Source of the DNA: Desulfosalsimonas propionicica
GTDB taxonomy: Bacteria; Desulfobacterota; Desulfobacteria; Desulfobacterales; Desulfosalsimonadaceae
DNA length: 64,000 bases
Direction: 5' to 3'
Assembly (NCBI RefSeq): GCF_013761005.1
Contig: NZ_JACDUS010000001.1
Span: forward strand, 682,001-746,000
In this document: positions 52,625 through 60,747 of the stretch, piece by piece
Layout of the letters: each line of letters starts with the position of its first letter
How positions within the stretch are numbered: position 1 is the first letter of the stretch
Notes under the pieces: model-generated
What the model saw: the letters and a program-made list of their open reading frames with translations, nothing else
Database searches by the model: none
What the model was told of the DNA's origin: nothing
Translations under genes and position numbers: made by a program

Positions 52625-52641
52625 CGGCATGTCTTTTGCTT
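52625..52641 (+). promoter_or_regulatory. Sigma-54 promoter 3
   Basis: CGGCATGTCTTTTGCTT with GG at 52626-52627 and GC at 52638-52639, 10 nt apart. Only the T of TGG is missing. The next gene starts 195 nt downstream at a TTG codon, leaving a long leader. Confidence 0.7.
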
Positions 52642-52833
52642 TTCTGTGATTTCAGGACCCGGCTTTGTGCTGCTGCAGTCTGTCTGTTCTGCGGCCCAAT
52701 ATGCGGACCTGTACGGGATTGCAGCAAAAACAGAATCTGTTGAATGTACCGGGATGGCAAAAGCGTTTTTACGGTTTTGTTTGCCGGGTGAATATCTGCT
52801 GACTGCTCCCATAACATTGCAGGGGAACGTATT

Positions 52834-54573
52834 TTGACAAACAAAGAATCACCGAAAGAAAACAGCCAGAACGCAAAGGCCTATTACAGGAACCTGACCC
52901 GGAACATGATCGCCACCATGGTCACGGTGTCTTTTGCACCCATGATCGTGGTGATTGTCTTTCTTTTGTATCAATTTCATCTTTCCTATTTCGAAAAAAC
53001 CTATGCCCATCTCCAGGAGCTGGTGCAGAAGCACAAGCAGAATATTGACACGTTTTTGGATGAAAAACTGGCCAATATTCAGTTTCTGGTCCAGAGCAGC
53101 AGCCTTGAACGGCTGACGGACCGTTCCATCCTTCAGGCCAAGCTCCGGTATCTGCAGGAGCAATACGGGGATGTGTTTGTGGATTTGGGTGTGGTGGATG
53201 AAACCGGAAAACAGCTGGCCTATGCCGGGCCATACGAGCTTCAGGATGTGGGTTATTTTGAGGCCAGCTGGTTTAAGGCGGCCATTGCCAAAGATTTTTA
53301 TATCAGCGACGTGTTCATGGGCTTTCGCGGAACTCCGCACTTCATTATTACAGTGCGCTGGCAGCGGCAGGATAAGACCTATATTCTGCGGACCACCATT
53401 GACTTCCAGTATTTTAACACGCTGGTGGAAAATCTGCGCGTGGGCCGGACCGGGTATGCATTTATCCTCAACAGCGAGGGCCGGTTTCAGACAAGGCCGG
53501 TTTTTGAAAAAGCTTTGTGGGAAAAGACCTATGATTATTTTATCCGGCGCATGGATGCCAGCGACCGGCTGGTCGAAGTTATTGAACTGCCGGACGAGTC
53601 CGGAACGACCCATATATATGCCATTGCCGGCTTAAAGAACGGCGATTGGCTGATGATTTTCAAACAGGAAAAGTTTGATGCCTTCTCTGATATTTACCGG
53701 ATGTTTCAATTTGCCGGCATCATATTTCTGGTAGGCGCCGCCGGTATTGGACTCATGGCATTTTTACTGACGAAACGAATGGTTAGAAGAATTATGAGCG
53801 CCGATAAAGAAAAGGCCAGGCTCAATCAACAGATGATTGAGACCGGAAAGCTGGCATCGGTGGGAGAACTGGCAGCCGGAATTGCCCATGAAATCAACAA
53901 TCCTGTGGCCATCATGGTGGAGGAGGCCGGCTGGATTGAAGACTTGCTGCAGGAAGAAGAGTTTGCCCAAAGCGAAAACCTGGAAGAATTCCGGCGGGCA
54001 TTGCGGCAGATTGCCACCCAGGGCCGGCGCTGCAAGGAAATCACCCATAAACTGCTCAGCTTTGCCCGCAAAACCGATGCAACAGTAAAGGATGTGCAGA
54101 TCAATGATCTGATCACGGAGATTGTTGATCTTTCGGCCCAGATGGCCAGGTACAACAAAGTCATCATTGCCACCGAGCTGCAGCCGGGTCTGCCCTATGT
54201 TTGTCTGGCGCCTTCAGAGATGCAGCAGGTAATGCTCAACCTGATCAACAATGCCATCGACGCCATGGACAAAACCGGCGGCACCATCAATATCAGCACC
54301 AAGATCAGCAAGCTGGAAGAAAATCATATTGTCATCACAGTAGAAGACGACGGTCCGGGAATTCCGGAAGCCAACCTGAACCGGATTTTTGATCCGTTTT
54401 TCACCACCAAGGCCGTGGGCAAGGGCACGGGACTCGGATTGTCTATTTGCTACGGAATTATCGAGAAGATGGGCGGCAAGATTGATGTCACCAGTACTGT
54501 CAACCAGGGCACCCGGTTCCGGATATGGATTCCAATCCAGGCAGCCGGAAAAGATTCATCTGAAAAAAAATGA
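52834..54573 (+). CDS. Cache-domain sensor histidine kinase (block 3)
   Basis: A 579-residue kinase: TM1 ~20-43, periplasmic Cache ~45-287 ([36 protein letters not shown]), TM2 ~289-311, HisKA with [12 protein letters not shown] (His352) and HATPase ([23 protein letters not shown]). It is a paralogue of the kinase at 42443: the architecture is the same, the His is at nearly the same position, and the Cache segments match. TTG 52834 has AGGGGA at 52821-52826. It is followed by two receivers and an SLC13 permease. Confidence 0.93.
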   Translation: MTNKESPKENSQNAKAYYRNLTRNMIATMVTVSFAPMIVVIVFLLYQFHLSYFEKTYAHLQELVQKHKQNIDTFLDEKLANIQFLVQSSSLERLTDRSILQAKLRYLQEQYGDVFVDLGVVDETGKQLAYAGPYELQDVGYFEASWFKAAIAKDFYISDVFMGFRGTPHFIITVRWQRQDKTYILRTTIDFQYFNTLVENLRVGRTGYAFILNSEGRFQTRPVFEKALWEKTYDYFIRRMDASDRLVEVIELPDESGTTHIYAIAGLKNGDWLMIFKQEKFDAFSDIYRMFQFAGIIFLVGAAGIGLMAFLLTKRMVRRIMSADKEKARLNQQMIETGKLASVGELAAGIAHEINNPVAIMVEEAGWIEDLLQEEEFAQSENLEEFRRALRQIATQGRRCKEITHKLLSFARKTDATVKDVQINDLITEIVDLSAQMARYNKVIIATELQPGLPYVCLAPSEMQQVMLNLINNAIDAMDKTGGTINISTKISKLEENHIVITVEDDGPGIPEANLNRIFDPFFTTKAVGKGTGLGLSICYGIIEKMGGKIDVTSTVNQGTRFRIWIPIQAAGKDSSEKK

Positions 54574-54589
54574 ACAAGGAGAGAAACAC

Positions 54590-55024
54590 ATGGCAAATCC
54601 ATTTGTGATGCTGGTCGATGATGAGTCCGATTTTATCGAAACCATGTCCAAGCGTCTGCAGAAGCGCGGTTTCAAAGTCCTCACAGCCACCGAAGGCAAG
54701 GGAGCCCTTGAACTGGTGGGCAAGAACCGGAATCTGGAGGTGATGATCCTGGATGTGAAAATGCCGGGTATGGACGGCATTGAAGTCCTCAGGGAAATGA
54801 AAAAGAGTTATCCCCTGATCGAAGTGATCATGCTTACCGGGCATGCCACCATCGAGTCGGCCATTGACGGGATGAAAATCGGTGCTTTTGATTATCTGAT
54901 GAAACCCTGCAATATTGAACAGTTAAGCCAGAAGGTCCAGGAGGCGGTGGAAAAGCGCCGCGCCCAGGAAGAAAAAATTGAAAAAGCCCGGATGGAAAAA
55001 GTTGTATCCACCCGGGGTATCTAA
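54590..55024 (+). CDS. Single-domain response regulator
   Basis: A 144-residue canonical receiver: VDDESDF, MILDVKMPGMDG, MLTGHATI and LMKPCN residues are all present. A short helical, highly charged tail (RRAQEEKIEKARMEK) follows and may be a dimerisation or docking helix. ATG 54590 has AAGGAGAG. It is the likely direct partner of the kinase 16 nt upstream. Confidence 0.92.
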   Translation: MANPFVMLVDDESDFIETMSKRLQKRGFKVLTATEGKGALELVGKNRNLEVMILDVKMPGMDGIEVLREMKKSYPLIEVIMLTGHATIESAIDGMKIGAFDYLMKPCNIEQLSQKVQEAVEKRRAQEEKIEKARMEKVVSTRGI

Positions 55025-55042
55025 CAGTCAGGATACGCTGCC

Positions 55043-55456
55043 ATGTCTGATTCAGCAAACATCCCGAAAGACTGTATCCATCTTTTGCTTGTGGATGACG
55101 AGGAGGGTTACGTCAATGTCCTGGCCAACCGTCTTGGAAAACGGGGCATGGATGTGGCAAAAGCCTACTGCGGTGCCGATGCCCTCCAGGCCGTGCGTTC
55201 CAGGGATTTTGACGTGGTGGTGCTGGATCTGAAGATGGAAGACATGGATGGTCTGGAAGTTCTTCAGATTTTAAAGCAACTGGATAAGGGTATGGAGGTG
55301 ATCATGCTCACCGGCCACGGATCCCAGGCAGCGGCCCGGGCCGGACTGGAGCACGGAGCTTTTGATTATCTGACCAAACCCTGCGAACTCGATGAGTTGC
55401 TGGACAAAATCCGGGATGCCTGTGTGCACAAGAAAAATAAGAAAGATCAAAAATAA
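55043..55456 (+). CDS. Single-domain response regulator
   Basis: A 137-residue canonical receiver with VDDEEGYVNVL, VVLDLKMEDMDG, MLTGHGSQ and LTKPCE. No output domain follows; the C-terminus is a short Lys-rich tail. It is 18 nt after the previous receiver. Two receivers in a row suggest a branched phosphorelay or phosphate sink. Confidence 0.92.
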   Translation: MSDSANIPKDCIHLLLVDDEEGYVNVLANRLGKRGMDVAKAYCGADALQAVRSRDFDVVVLDLKMEDMDGLEVLQILKQLDKGMEVIMLTGHGSQAAARAGLEHGAFDYLTKPCELDELLDKIRDACVHKKNKKDQK

Positions 55457-55559
55457 GATTTGCGTGCATTCAGAATGACAATTACAGCCCCGGCTGCACC
55501 GAAAAAGGCAGGCGGAATCGATAATGGATGAACCGGCCATTGCGGACAAGGAGCCGAAT

Positions 55560-57140
55560 ATGTTTTTCAAATCCAATATATTCAAACTGGGCATGGCCAT
55601 ACTGCTCGGTGTCATCGTGTTGTTGCTGCCCCGACCGGAAGGGACCCAGTTCCGGATAAACGGAGATCCCGGTCAGCAGGTTCTGGCAGCGGTTGACAGC
55701 CATTTTTCCCTCGCAGCCGCCAAAAAGCTGAAGCAGGGCGCCTATATTCTGAAAGTCCGGCCGGAGCAGCCCATTGAAAACCCGGGGGTCCATCTCAATG
55801 AGCAGTTGAAGAAAATGGATCTGGAGGGAGTTTCCATGGACTATGTGGACGGGCTTGCGCCAAAGGGAAAACGATTTCTGGCCATGCTTGCGGGACTGAT
55901 CTTTTTATTCATCGTGGAGCCCATCCCCCTGGAAATTACGGCCATATTGATCGGCGTGTTTCTTGTGATCATGGGCGTTTCCGGCGTCGAAGGCGCTTGG
56001 GCGCCCTACATGCATCCGGTGGTCCTGTTTATCATGTGCTGCCTGATTTTTGCCATTGCCCTGGACAAGGCCGGGATCACCAGGCGGCTGGGCATGTTTA
56101 TCATCAAAAAGGCCGGCACCAGCGTGACCCGGTTTACCTTTATTATTGCCATCGGACTGGGGCTGGCGTCATCCTTCATGCATGATGCTGCTGCCTGCGC
56201 CGTGGGCATTGTCACCATGCTGCCGCTGATGCGGGCAGCCGGCATTGATCCCAACACCCGGACCGCCCGCTTTATGATGCTGTCTCTGCCCTTTGCCTGT
56301 TCAGCCGGCGGAATGGGTTCCCTGGTGGGCGGCGGACGCAATATGGTGGCCGCTGCCTTTTTAAAGGAATTTACCGGCATTGAGCTGACCTTTTTCGACT
56401 GGATTCTTTATGCCATGCCCGCGGCGATGCTAACCGTGCCCATTGCGGTTTTTGTGGTGTATCTGGTCTACCGGCCGGATCCCACCATTGCGCTGCCCAA
56501 ATTCGATGAGGAGATGGGGCCCTGGACCCGACATGAAATTGTTACCCTGATCATTGTGGGCCTGGCGTTTCTGACCTGGTTGACCAAGGGGATTCACGGA
56601 ATACACTACTCCATTACCGGTATGCTGGCCGTGGCCCTGCTGGCGGTGACACGCTGTCTTACGTGGGAGGACATCAATGACAACCTGGAATGGGGCACGG
56701 CCCTGTTTATTTTCGGCGGTGGTATTTCCCTGGGGTTGGCCATGGGCTATTCCGGGGCCGGCGAGTTCTTCGCCAACCTGTTTTTCCCGCTGATTCAGGG
56801 CAAGGGCTGGCTGGTGATGTTTATCGGGGTGGGCGTGTTCGGGGCCATTGTCACCAATGCCATGGCCAATGTGGCAGCCGCGGCCCTGATTCTGCCCATC
56901 GTCATTCCCATGGCTCAGATGGAGGGCGTGGATCCCAGGGTACTGGCCCTGTGCCTGGGAATGGCTTGTTCGTTTGCTTACCTGCTGGTGATCGGGTGCC
57001 CGCCCAATGCCATTGCCTACAGTTACCGGTATTTCAAATCATCTGACCTGACCAGGCTGGGTCTGGTTGTCATGCCGATTCTGCTGAGCGTTCTGGTTTT
57101 GGTGGCCGCGGTCTGGTGGCATATTCTGGGGCTTGTATAA
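55560..57140 (+). CDS. SLC13/DASS-type anion permease (block 3)
   Basis: A permease of about 526 residues. I choose ATG 55560 because AAGGAG (55548-55553) is well placed; ATG 55524 would add 12 residues. TM1 ~9-24 is followed by a polar extracytoplasmic insert (~25-95) and about 11 TMs. The first helix-hairpin motif reads SSFMHDAAACAVG and the second IVTNAMANVAAAALILP, so the canonical Ser-Asn-Thr motifs are altered. It shares the TM1-insert design with the permease at 44209. Confidence 0.9.
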   Translation: MFFKSNIFKLGMAILLGVIVLLLPRPEGTQFRINGDPGQQVLAAVDSHFSLAAAKKLKQGAYILKVRPEQPIENPGVHLNEQLKKMDLEGVSMDYVDGLAPKGKRFLAMLAGLIFLFIVEPIPLEITAILIGVFLVIMGVSGVEGAWAPYMHPVVLFIMCCLIFAIALDKAGITRRLGMFIIKKAGTSVTRFTFIIAIGLGLASSFMHDAAACAVGIVTMLPLMRAAGIDPNTRTARFMMLSLPFACSAGGMGSLVGGGRNMVAAAFLKEFTGIELTFFDWILYAMPAAMLTVPIAVFVVYLVYRPDPTIALPKFDEEMGPWTRHEIVTLIIVGLAFLTWLTKGIHGIHYSITGMLAVALLAVTRCLTWEDINDNLEWGTALFIFGGGISLGLAMGYSGAGEFFANLFFPLIQGKGWLVMFIGVGVFGAIVTNAMANVAAAALILPIVIPMAQMEGVDPRVLALCLGMACSFAYLLVIGCPPNAIAYSYRYFKSSDLTRLGLVVMPILLSVLVLVAAVWWHILGLV

Positions 57141-57159
57141 TATATTGGGACAAGGCATC

Positions 57160-58419
57160 ATGACAGATTCCGGCCAAAAACAGGACAAGGAAGGCATTCG
57201 TGCTCTGCTGGTGGATGACGAGGTTGATTTCCGGAGCACGGCAGCCAAGCGGCTCAACAGACGGGGTATTGAAGTGGCTCAGGCCGGCACCGGCGAAGAG
57301 TGCATCGGGTTGCTGGAATCCGGTTCCGATCGGGTGGTGGTGCTGGATGTCAAAATGCCCGGCATGGACGGCATTGAAACCCTGGGGGTGATCAGGGAGC
57401 GTTTCCCGGAAACCGAGGTCATCCTGCTCACGGGCCATGCATCCGCCCGGGACGGGGTGGAAGGAATCAAGAAAGGGGCGTTTGACTATCTCACCAAGCC
57501 CATCGAGTTTGATCATCTGCTGGAAAAGATCCGGCAGGCCCATGACCGGCGGCGCAGAATCAAGGAGAAGAAGCGGGAGCAGGAATTCCGGGCCAAAATG
57601 GAGCAGCAGATGATCGCCACCGAACGGCTGGCCGCCCTGGGGACCCTGTCCACGGGCGTAGCCCACGAGATCAACAATCCCCTGGCCATGATGCGCGAAT
57701 CCGCCGGGTTCATGCGGCTGGTGCTCGGCAAGGAGGAAATGGCGGCTGTGCCCCGCAAATCAGATCTGGAGCGGGGGCTGGACAAGATTGAAAAGGGCAT
57801 TGAAAGGATACGGCGCATTACCCATCTGCTCCTGGGATTCGTTCGTCAGCAGGACCAGCGGTTTTCCGAAACCCGGCTGAAGGATCTGATCGAAGAAAGC
57901 CTTGAGTTGGTGGGCCGGGAGGCCAAAGACAAGGAGATCACTTTCGTGCGCGAAATGGCGGGAGCCGATGGCATCATTTACAGCGATCCCTATCAGATTC
58001 GCCAGGTGTTTATCAACCTGTTGACCAATGCGGTGCATGCCATTTCAAGGAAGGGCACCATCACCATCGGTCTGCACGACAAGGGCGAGCAGGTGGAATT
58101 CTTTATTGCGGACACGGGTGACGGCATTCCCAGGGAGAACATGAGCAAGATCTTTGAACCCTTTTTCTCTACGAAATCGCCGGACAAGGGCACAGGCCTG
58201 GGGTTGTATGTAACACGCGGAATTGTCAACAAACTCGGCGGCGACATTTCCCTGGAAAGCAAAGTGGGCCGAGGCACCACATTTCGGGTGATACTGCCCA
58301 AATGCCAACCGGGAGGATCCGAATGCACGGAAGATGAGGATGTGTGCCGCGATATCCTGCAAAAAATCAAGGAGATGAAAAACGATGATTCAGATACCGG
58401 CCAAAGTTCTGATCGTTGA
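57160..58419 (+). CDS. Receiver-histidine kinase hybrid (soluble)
   Basis: A 419-residue cytoplasmic protein: receiver ~12-125 (VDDEVDF; VVLDVKMPGMDG; LLTGHAS; LTKPIE), then HisKA with GVAHEINNPLAM (His169) and HATPase (NLLTNAVHAIS; GTGLGLYVTRGI). There is no transmembrane segment, so it takes signals from another kinase rather than from outside. ATG 57160 is preceded by AAGG. It overlaps the next receiver gene by 35 nt. It looks like a relay node. Confidence 0.92.
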   Translation: MTDSGQKQDKEGIRALLVDDEVDFRSTAAKRLNRRGIEVAQAGTGEECIGLLESGSDRVVVLDVKMPGMDGIETLGVIRERFPETEVILLTGHASARDGVEGIKKGAFDYLTKPIEFDHLLEKIRQAHDRRRRIKEKKREQEFRAKMEQQMIATERLAALGTLSTGVAHEINNPLAMMRESAGFMRLVLGKEEMAAVPRKSDLERGLDKIEKGIERIRRITHLLLGFVRQQDQRFSETRLKDLIEESLELVGREAKDKEITFVREMAGADGIIYSDPYQIRQVFINLLTNAVHAISRKGTITIGLHDKGEQVEFFIADTGDGIPRENMSKIFEPFFSTKSPDKGTGLGLYVTRGIVNKLGGDISLESKVGRGTTFRVILPKCQPGGSECTEDEDVCRDILQKIKEMKNDDSDTGQSSDR

Positions 58420-58831
58420 CGACGAAAAAGATTTTGTGGAAATGTTTTCCCTTCGGCTTCAGGAAGCCGGCCAGAAAGTCTTCGAGGCCTACAGCGGCAA
58501 GGAGTGCCTGGATATGCTGACCGAAAGACCGGATATTGATGTGGTGGTGCTCGATATCAAGATGCCTGGCATGGATGGCATCGAGACCCTGCAGCAGATC
58601 AAGAAGAAATTTCCCATTGTGGAAGTCATCCTGCTGACCGGGCATGGCACCATTGAAACCGCTGTGGAGGGAATGCGGCTGGGGGCCTATGATTATCTGC
58701 TCAAGCCGGCGGATTTTGAGGATTTCAAGACCAAGCTGGAAAGGGCCCGAAAGCGAAAAGACGAGCAGGAAGAACGTATTCGGAAAGCCGAGCAGCGGGC
58801 CATGATCCGCAAGTCCGGGGAGGTTTACTGA
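58385..58831 (+). CDS. Single-domain response regulator
   Basis: A 148-residue canonical receiver (VDDEKDFVEMF; VVLDIKMPGMDG; LLTGHGTI; LLKPAD). A basic, helical tail (RARKRKDEQEERIRKAEQR) follows. It overlaps the hybrid kinase gene by 35 nt, indicating coupled translation, and is likely its phosphotransfer partner. Confidence 0.92.
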   Translation: MIQIPAKVLIVDDEKDFVEMFSLRLQEAGQKVFEAYSGKECLDMLTERPDIDVVVLDIKMPGMDGIETLQQIKKKFPIVEVILLTGHGTIETAVEGMRLGAYDYLLKPADFEDFKTKLERARKRKDEQEERIRKAEQRAMIRKSGEVY

Positions 58832-58956
58832 AGGGTATGGGTTAATTGAGGATTGTTCAGAGATTAAAAAAACAAAGCGGCCCTGTGTCTTCCACCGGCA
58901 GACCGGCAGACAGATGGGGCCGACCCAGAGGACCCATCAATCAAGGAGTTAGATGA

Positions 58957-59445
58957 ATGGAACGGAAAATCAATTTGTTGTTCGTGGATGACGAAGAACA
59001 GTTCCTCAAGTCAATGACAAAGCAGCTTGAGGTTCGGGATTTCAATGTCATTGCCGCCAACCGGGGTGAAAAGGCCCTGGAGGTAGCCCGCGCCGTTCCC
59101 GTGGATGTGGCCCTGGTGGATTTGAAAATGCCGGGCATCAACGGAGAAGAGACCCTCAAGGCGCTCAAGGATGAGCATAAGTGGCTGGAAATTGTAATCC
59201 TTACCGGGCACGGCAGTATTGATTCGGCCAAGGAGTGCACTCGAAGCGGGGCTTATGAATACCTTCAAAAGCCCTGCCACATCGATGACCTGTTGGAAGT
59301 GTTGAAAAATGCCTACAAAAAAAAGGTCATGAACAAAAACAAGATCGAGGAAAAACGAATCAACGAAATGCTGCGCCTGGCGCAATCCGATTCTCCCAGG
59401 AAGATTCTGGCCCGGCTCAAGGAAATAGACCGGGGCGCTATCTGA
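58957..59445 (+). CDS. Single-domain response regulator
   Basis: A 162-residue canonical receiver (VDDEEQFLKSM; VALVDLKMPGING; ILTGHGSI; LQKPCH) with a ~45-residue Lys/Arg-rich C-terminal extension (NKIEEKRINEMLRLA...), not a known output domain. AAGGAG precedes ATG 58957. It is separated from the previous gene by 125 nt containing a GC-rich hairpin (around 58880-58922) and is the last gene of block 3. Confidence 0.9.
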   Translation: MERKINLLFVDDEEQFLKSMTKQLEVRDFNVIAANRGEKALEVARAVPVDVALVDLKMPGINGEETLKALKDEHKWLEIVILTGHGSIDSAKECTRSGAYEYLQKPCHIDDLLEVLKNAYKKKVMNKNKIEEKRINEMLRLAQSDSPRKILARLKEIDRGAI

Positions 59446-59478
59446 TCCGGCCCGCTTTCAATCAATACATCAAGGTTG

Positions 59479-60114
59479 TTATGCCCGGACGGCAAAGCAC
59501 AGCCCGTCATGTAGGGCTGAGTGCATGGGCAGGTAGGAAAGGATCTGAACGCTTTGCCAGCCGGAATCGGTGTAAATGGCCTGGTTGAATTTTTTTGCAT
59601 CCACAAATGCCGTATTGTCGGCAATCAGCAGGCCGCCGGGACGCACCAGGGGTGTCAGTTTGGCAAGCGCCGCGTGGTAGTCCTTTTTTTCAATATCCAT
59701 GAATACAAAATCAAACAGGCCGTCAAGTTCCGGCAGAACCTGAAGGCCGTCTGCCTCCATGACGGTCACCACTTCGGAAAGCCCGGCCTGATCCAGGTGG
59801 GTCCGGGCTCTCTGGGCCATGTCTGCATTGTTTTCGAGGCTCAGGACCCGGCCGTTGGCCGGCTGGCATGCCCGGCCCAGGTAGATGGCCGAATATCCGG
59901 TGGCCGTTCCCAGTTCCAGGATATTGACAGCGTCGGTGGCACGGGCCAGGACAAACAGCAGCTGTCCCACCACCGGTCCCACAATGGGGATGCCTTCCTT
60001 TTTGGCTTCGGCCTCGAGTTTTTGCAAAACCGCATCCCGCTCCGGGACAAGTTGAGAAAAATAGGTTTCCGGGTGTTTGACCGTGTCTGCCAAGGCGCGT
60101 TCTCCTGTTTTCAA
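59479..60114 (-). CDS. Class I SAM O-methyltransferase
   Basis: A 211-residue methyltransferase of the catechol/caffeoyl-CoA OMT group (O-methyltransferase family 3). The SAM motif is NILELGTATGYSAIYLG, the acidic loop VLSLENNADM, and the metal-binding FVFMDIEKKDYH and IADNTAF segments are present. The substrate is unknown: catechol-like or quinone-like compounds are typical. It is transcribed alone, convergent with block 3. Confidence 0.9.
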   Translation of the reverse strand: MKTGERALADTVKHPETYFSQLVPERDAVLQKLEAEAKKEGIPIVGPVVGQLLFVLARATDAVNILELGTATGYSAIYLGRACQPANGRVLSLENNADMAQRARTHLDQAGLSEVVTVMEADGLQVLPELDGLFDFVFMDIEKKDYHAALAKLTPLVRPGGLLIADNTAFVDAKKFNQAIYTDSGWQSVQILSYLPMHSALHDGLCFAVRA

Positions 60115-60345
60115 ATGAGTTGTGTGGATATTTTTTTACATTCCAAGCATAATTTCTGTTTGCCGCAATTGCAAGCCGTCGTTGCCCCAAGGCTTTTATA
60201 ATGTCCTGACAACGGGCATTATTGAGAAGTTCACAGCCATGAAGCGTTTTTCGGGGTTTCCCCGGCCGGTCATGGGCCAAAACATGCATTGAGTCTTGCT
60301 GTGGTTTGACGCTTCAGAGGGTTTGATGTATATTTTTCCCAAGTA

Positions 60346-60710
60346 TAATGGTGCCGTAAAAAGCTTTTTACCGCGTCCGCTGTTGTTGCAGGAAGGAAGC
60401 CCTGCGGCCGGGGTCAGTTTTTTCGCTCCTGACCGTTTACGGATTCAGCCAATGCCTTCGCTTAAAATTTCAAAAACCCGGCCTGTCGGCCTCAAACAGT
60501 TTGAAATTTTTTAGCTCCGGCATTTGCTGAATTTTTCCGTAAACGCTCAATGTCGCTTCAAAAACCGACCCCGCCCTTGGACTTCCTTGGAAGTCCTAAA
60601 ACGGATATCATCATCAACCACTAAGGAGACAACTTTTTGATTTTACTTAACACTTAATCACTTAAAACTTAACACTGCCTGTAAAAAAGACTTTTTACAG
60701 GCGCATCAAG
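60346..60710. repeat. Long palindromic MITE-like element, copy B
   Basis: About 365 bp, filling most of the 630-nt gap before the DUF4301 gene. It shares with copy A the 16-bp palindrome (60356-60371), the AAGGAAG...GGGGTC / GACCCC...CTTCCTT arms (60393-60415 / 60567-60588), the AT-rich TTACTTAACACTTAATCACT stretch and the terminal CTGTAAAAAAG/CTTTTTACAG hairpin. Unlike A it has an extra ~85-bp nested palindrome in the centre: CGTTTACGGATTCAGC / GCTGAA..TCCGTAAACG, AAAATTTCAAA (60464-60474) / TTTGAAATTTT (60500-60510), and GGCCTGTCGGCC (60480-60491). The rest of the gap (60115-60345) shows nothing recognisable. Confidence 0.85.
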
Positions 60711-60747
60711 TACGGGTATTGACAAAAAACACCACAGGGGGTGGCTG

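Larger units (their letters stand above)
52315..52833. other. 518-nt intergenic regulatory region before block 3
   Basis: No credible gene is seen; the small open frames here are Cys/Phe-rich and lack codon bias or ribosome-binding sites. The region holds upstream site 3 (52489-52519), sigma-54 promoter 3 (52625-52641) and about 190 nt of 5' untranslated leader. A partial IHF-like AATCAA (52584-52589) lies between site and promoter. Confidence 0.6.

Noticed and set aside
52381-52743. 120-codon plus-strand frame in the 518-nt spacer
   Set aside because: Cys/Phe-rich, no ribosome-binding site, and it overlaps the regulatory elements; not a credible protein.
51963-52844. 293-codon minus-strand frame across the CBM48 gene and the following spacer
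   Set aside because: It runs against a well-supported small gene and through the sigma-54 promoter; the sequence is low in structure and resembles nothing known.
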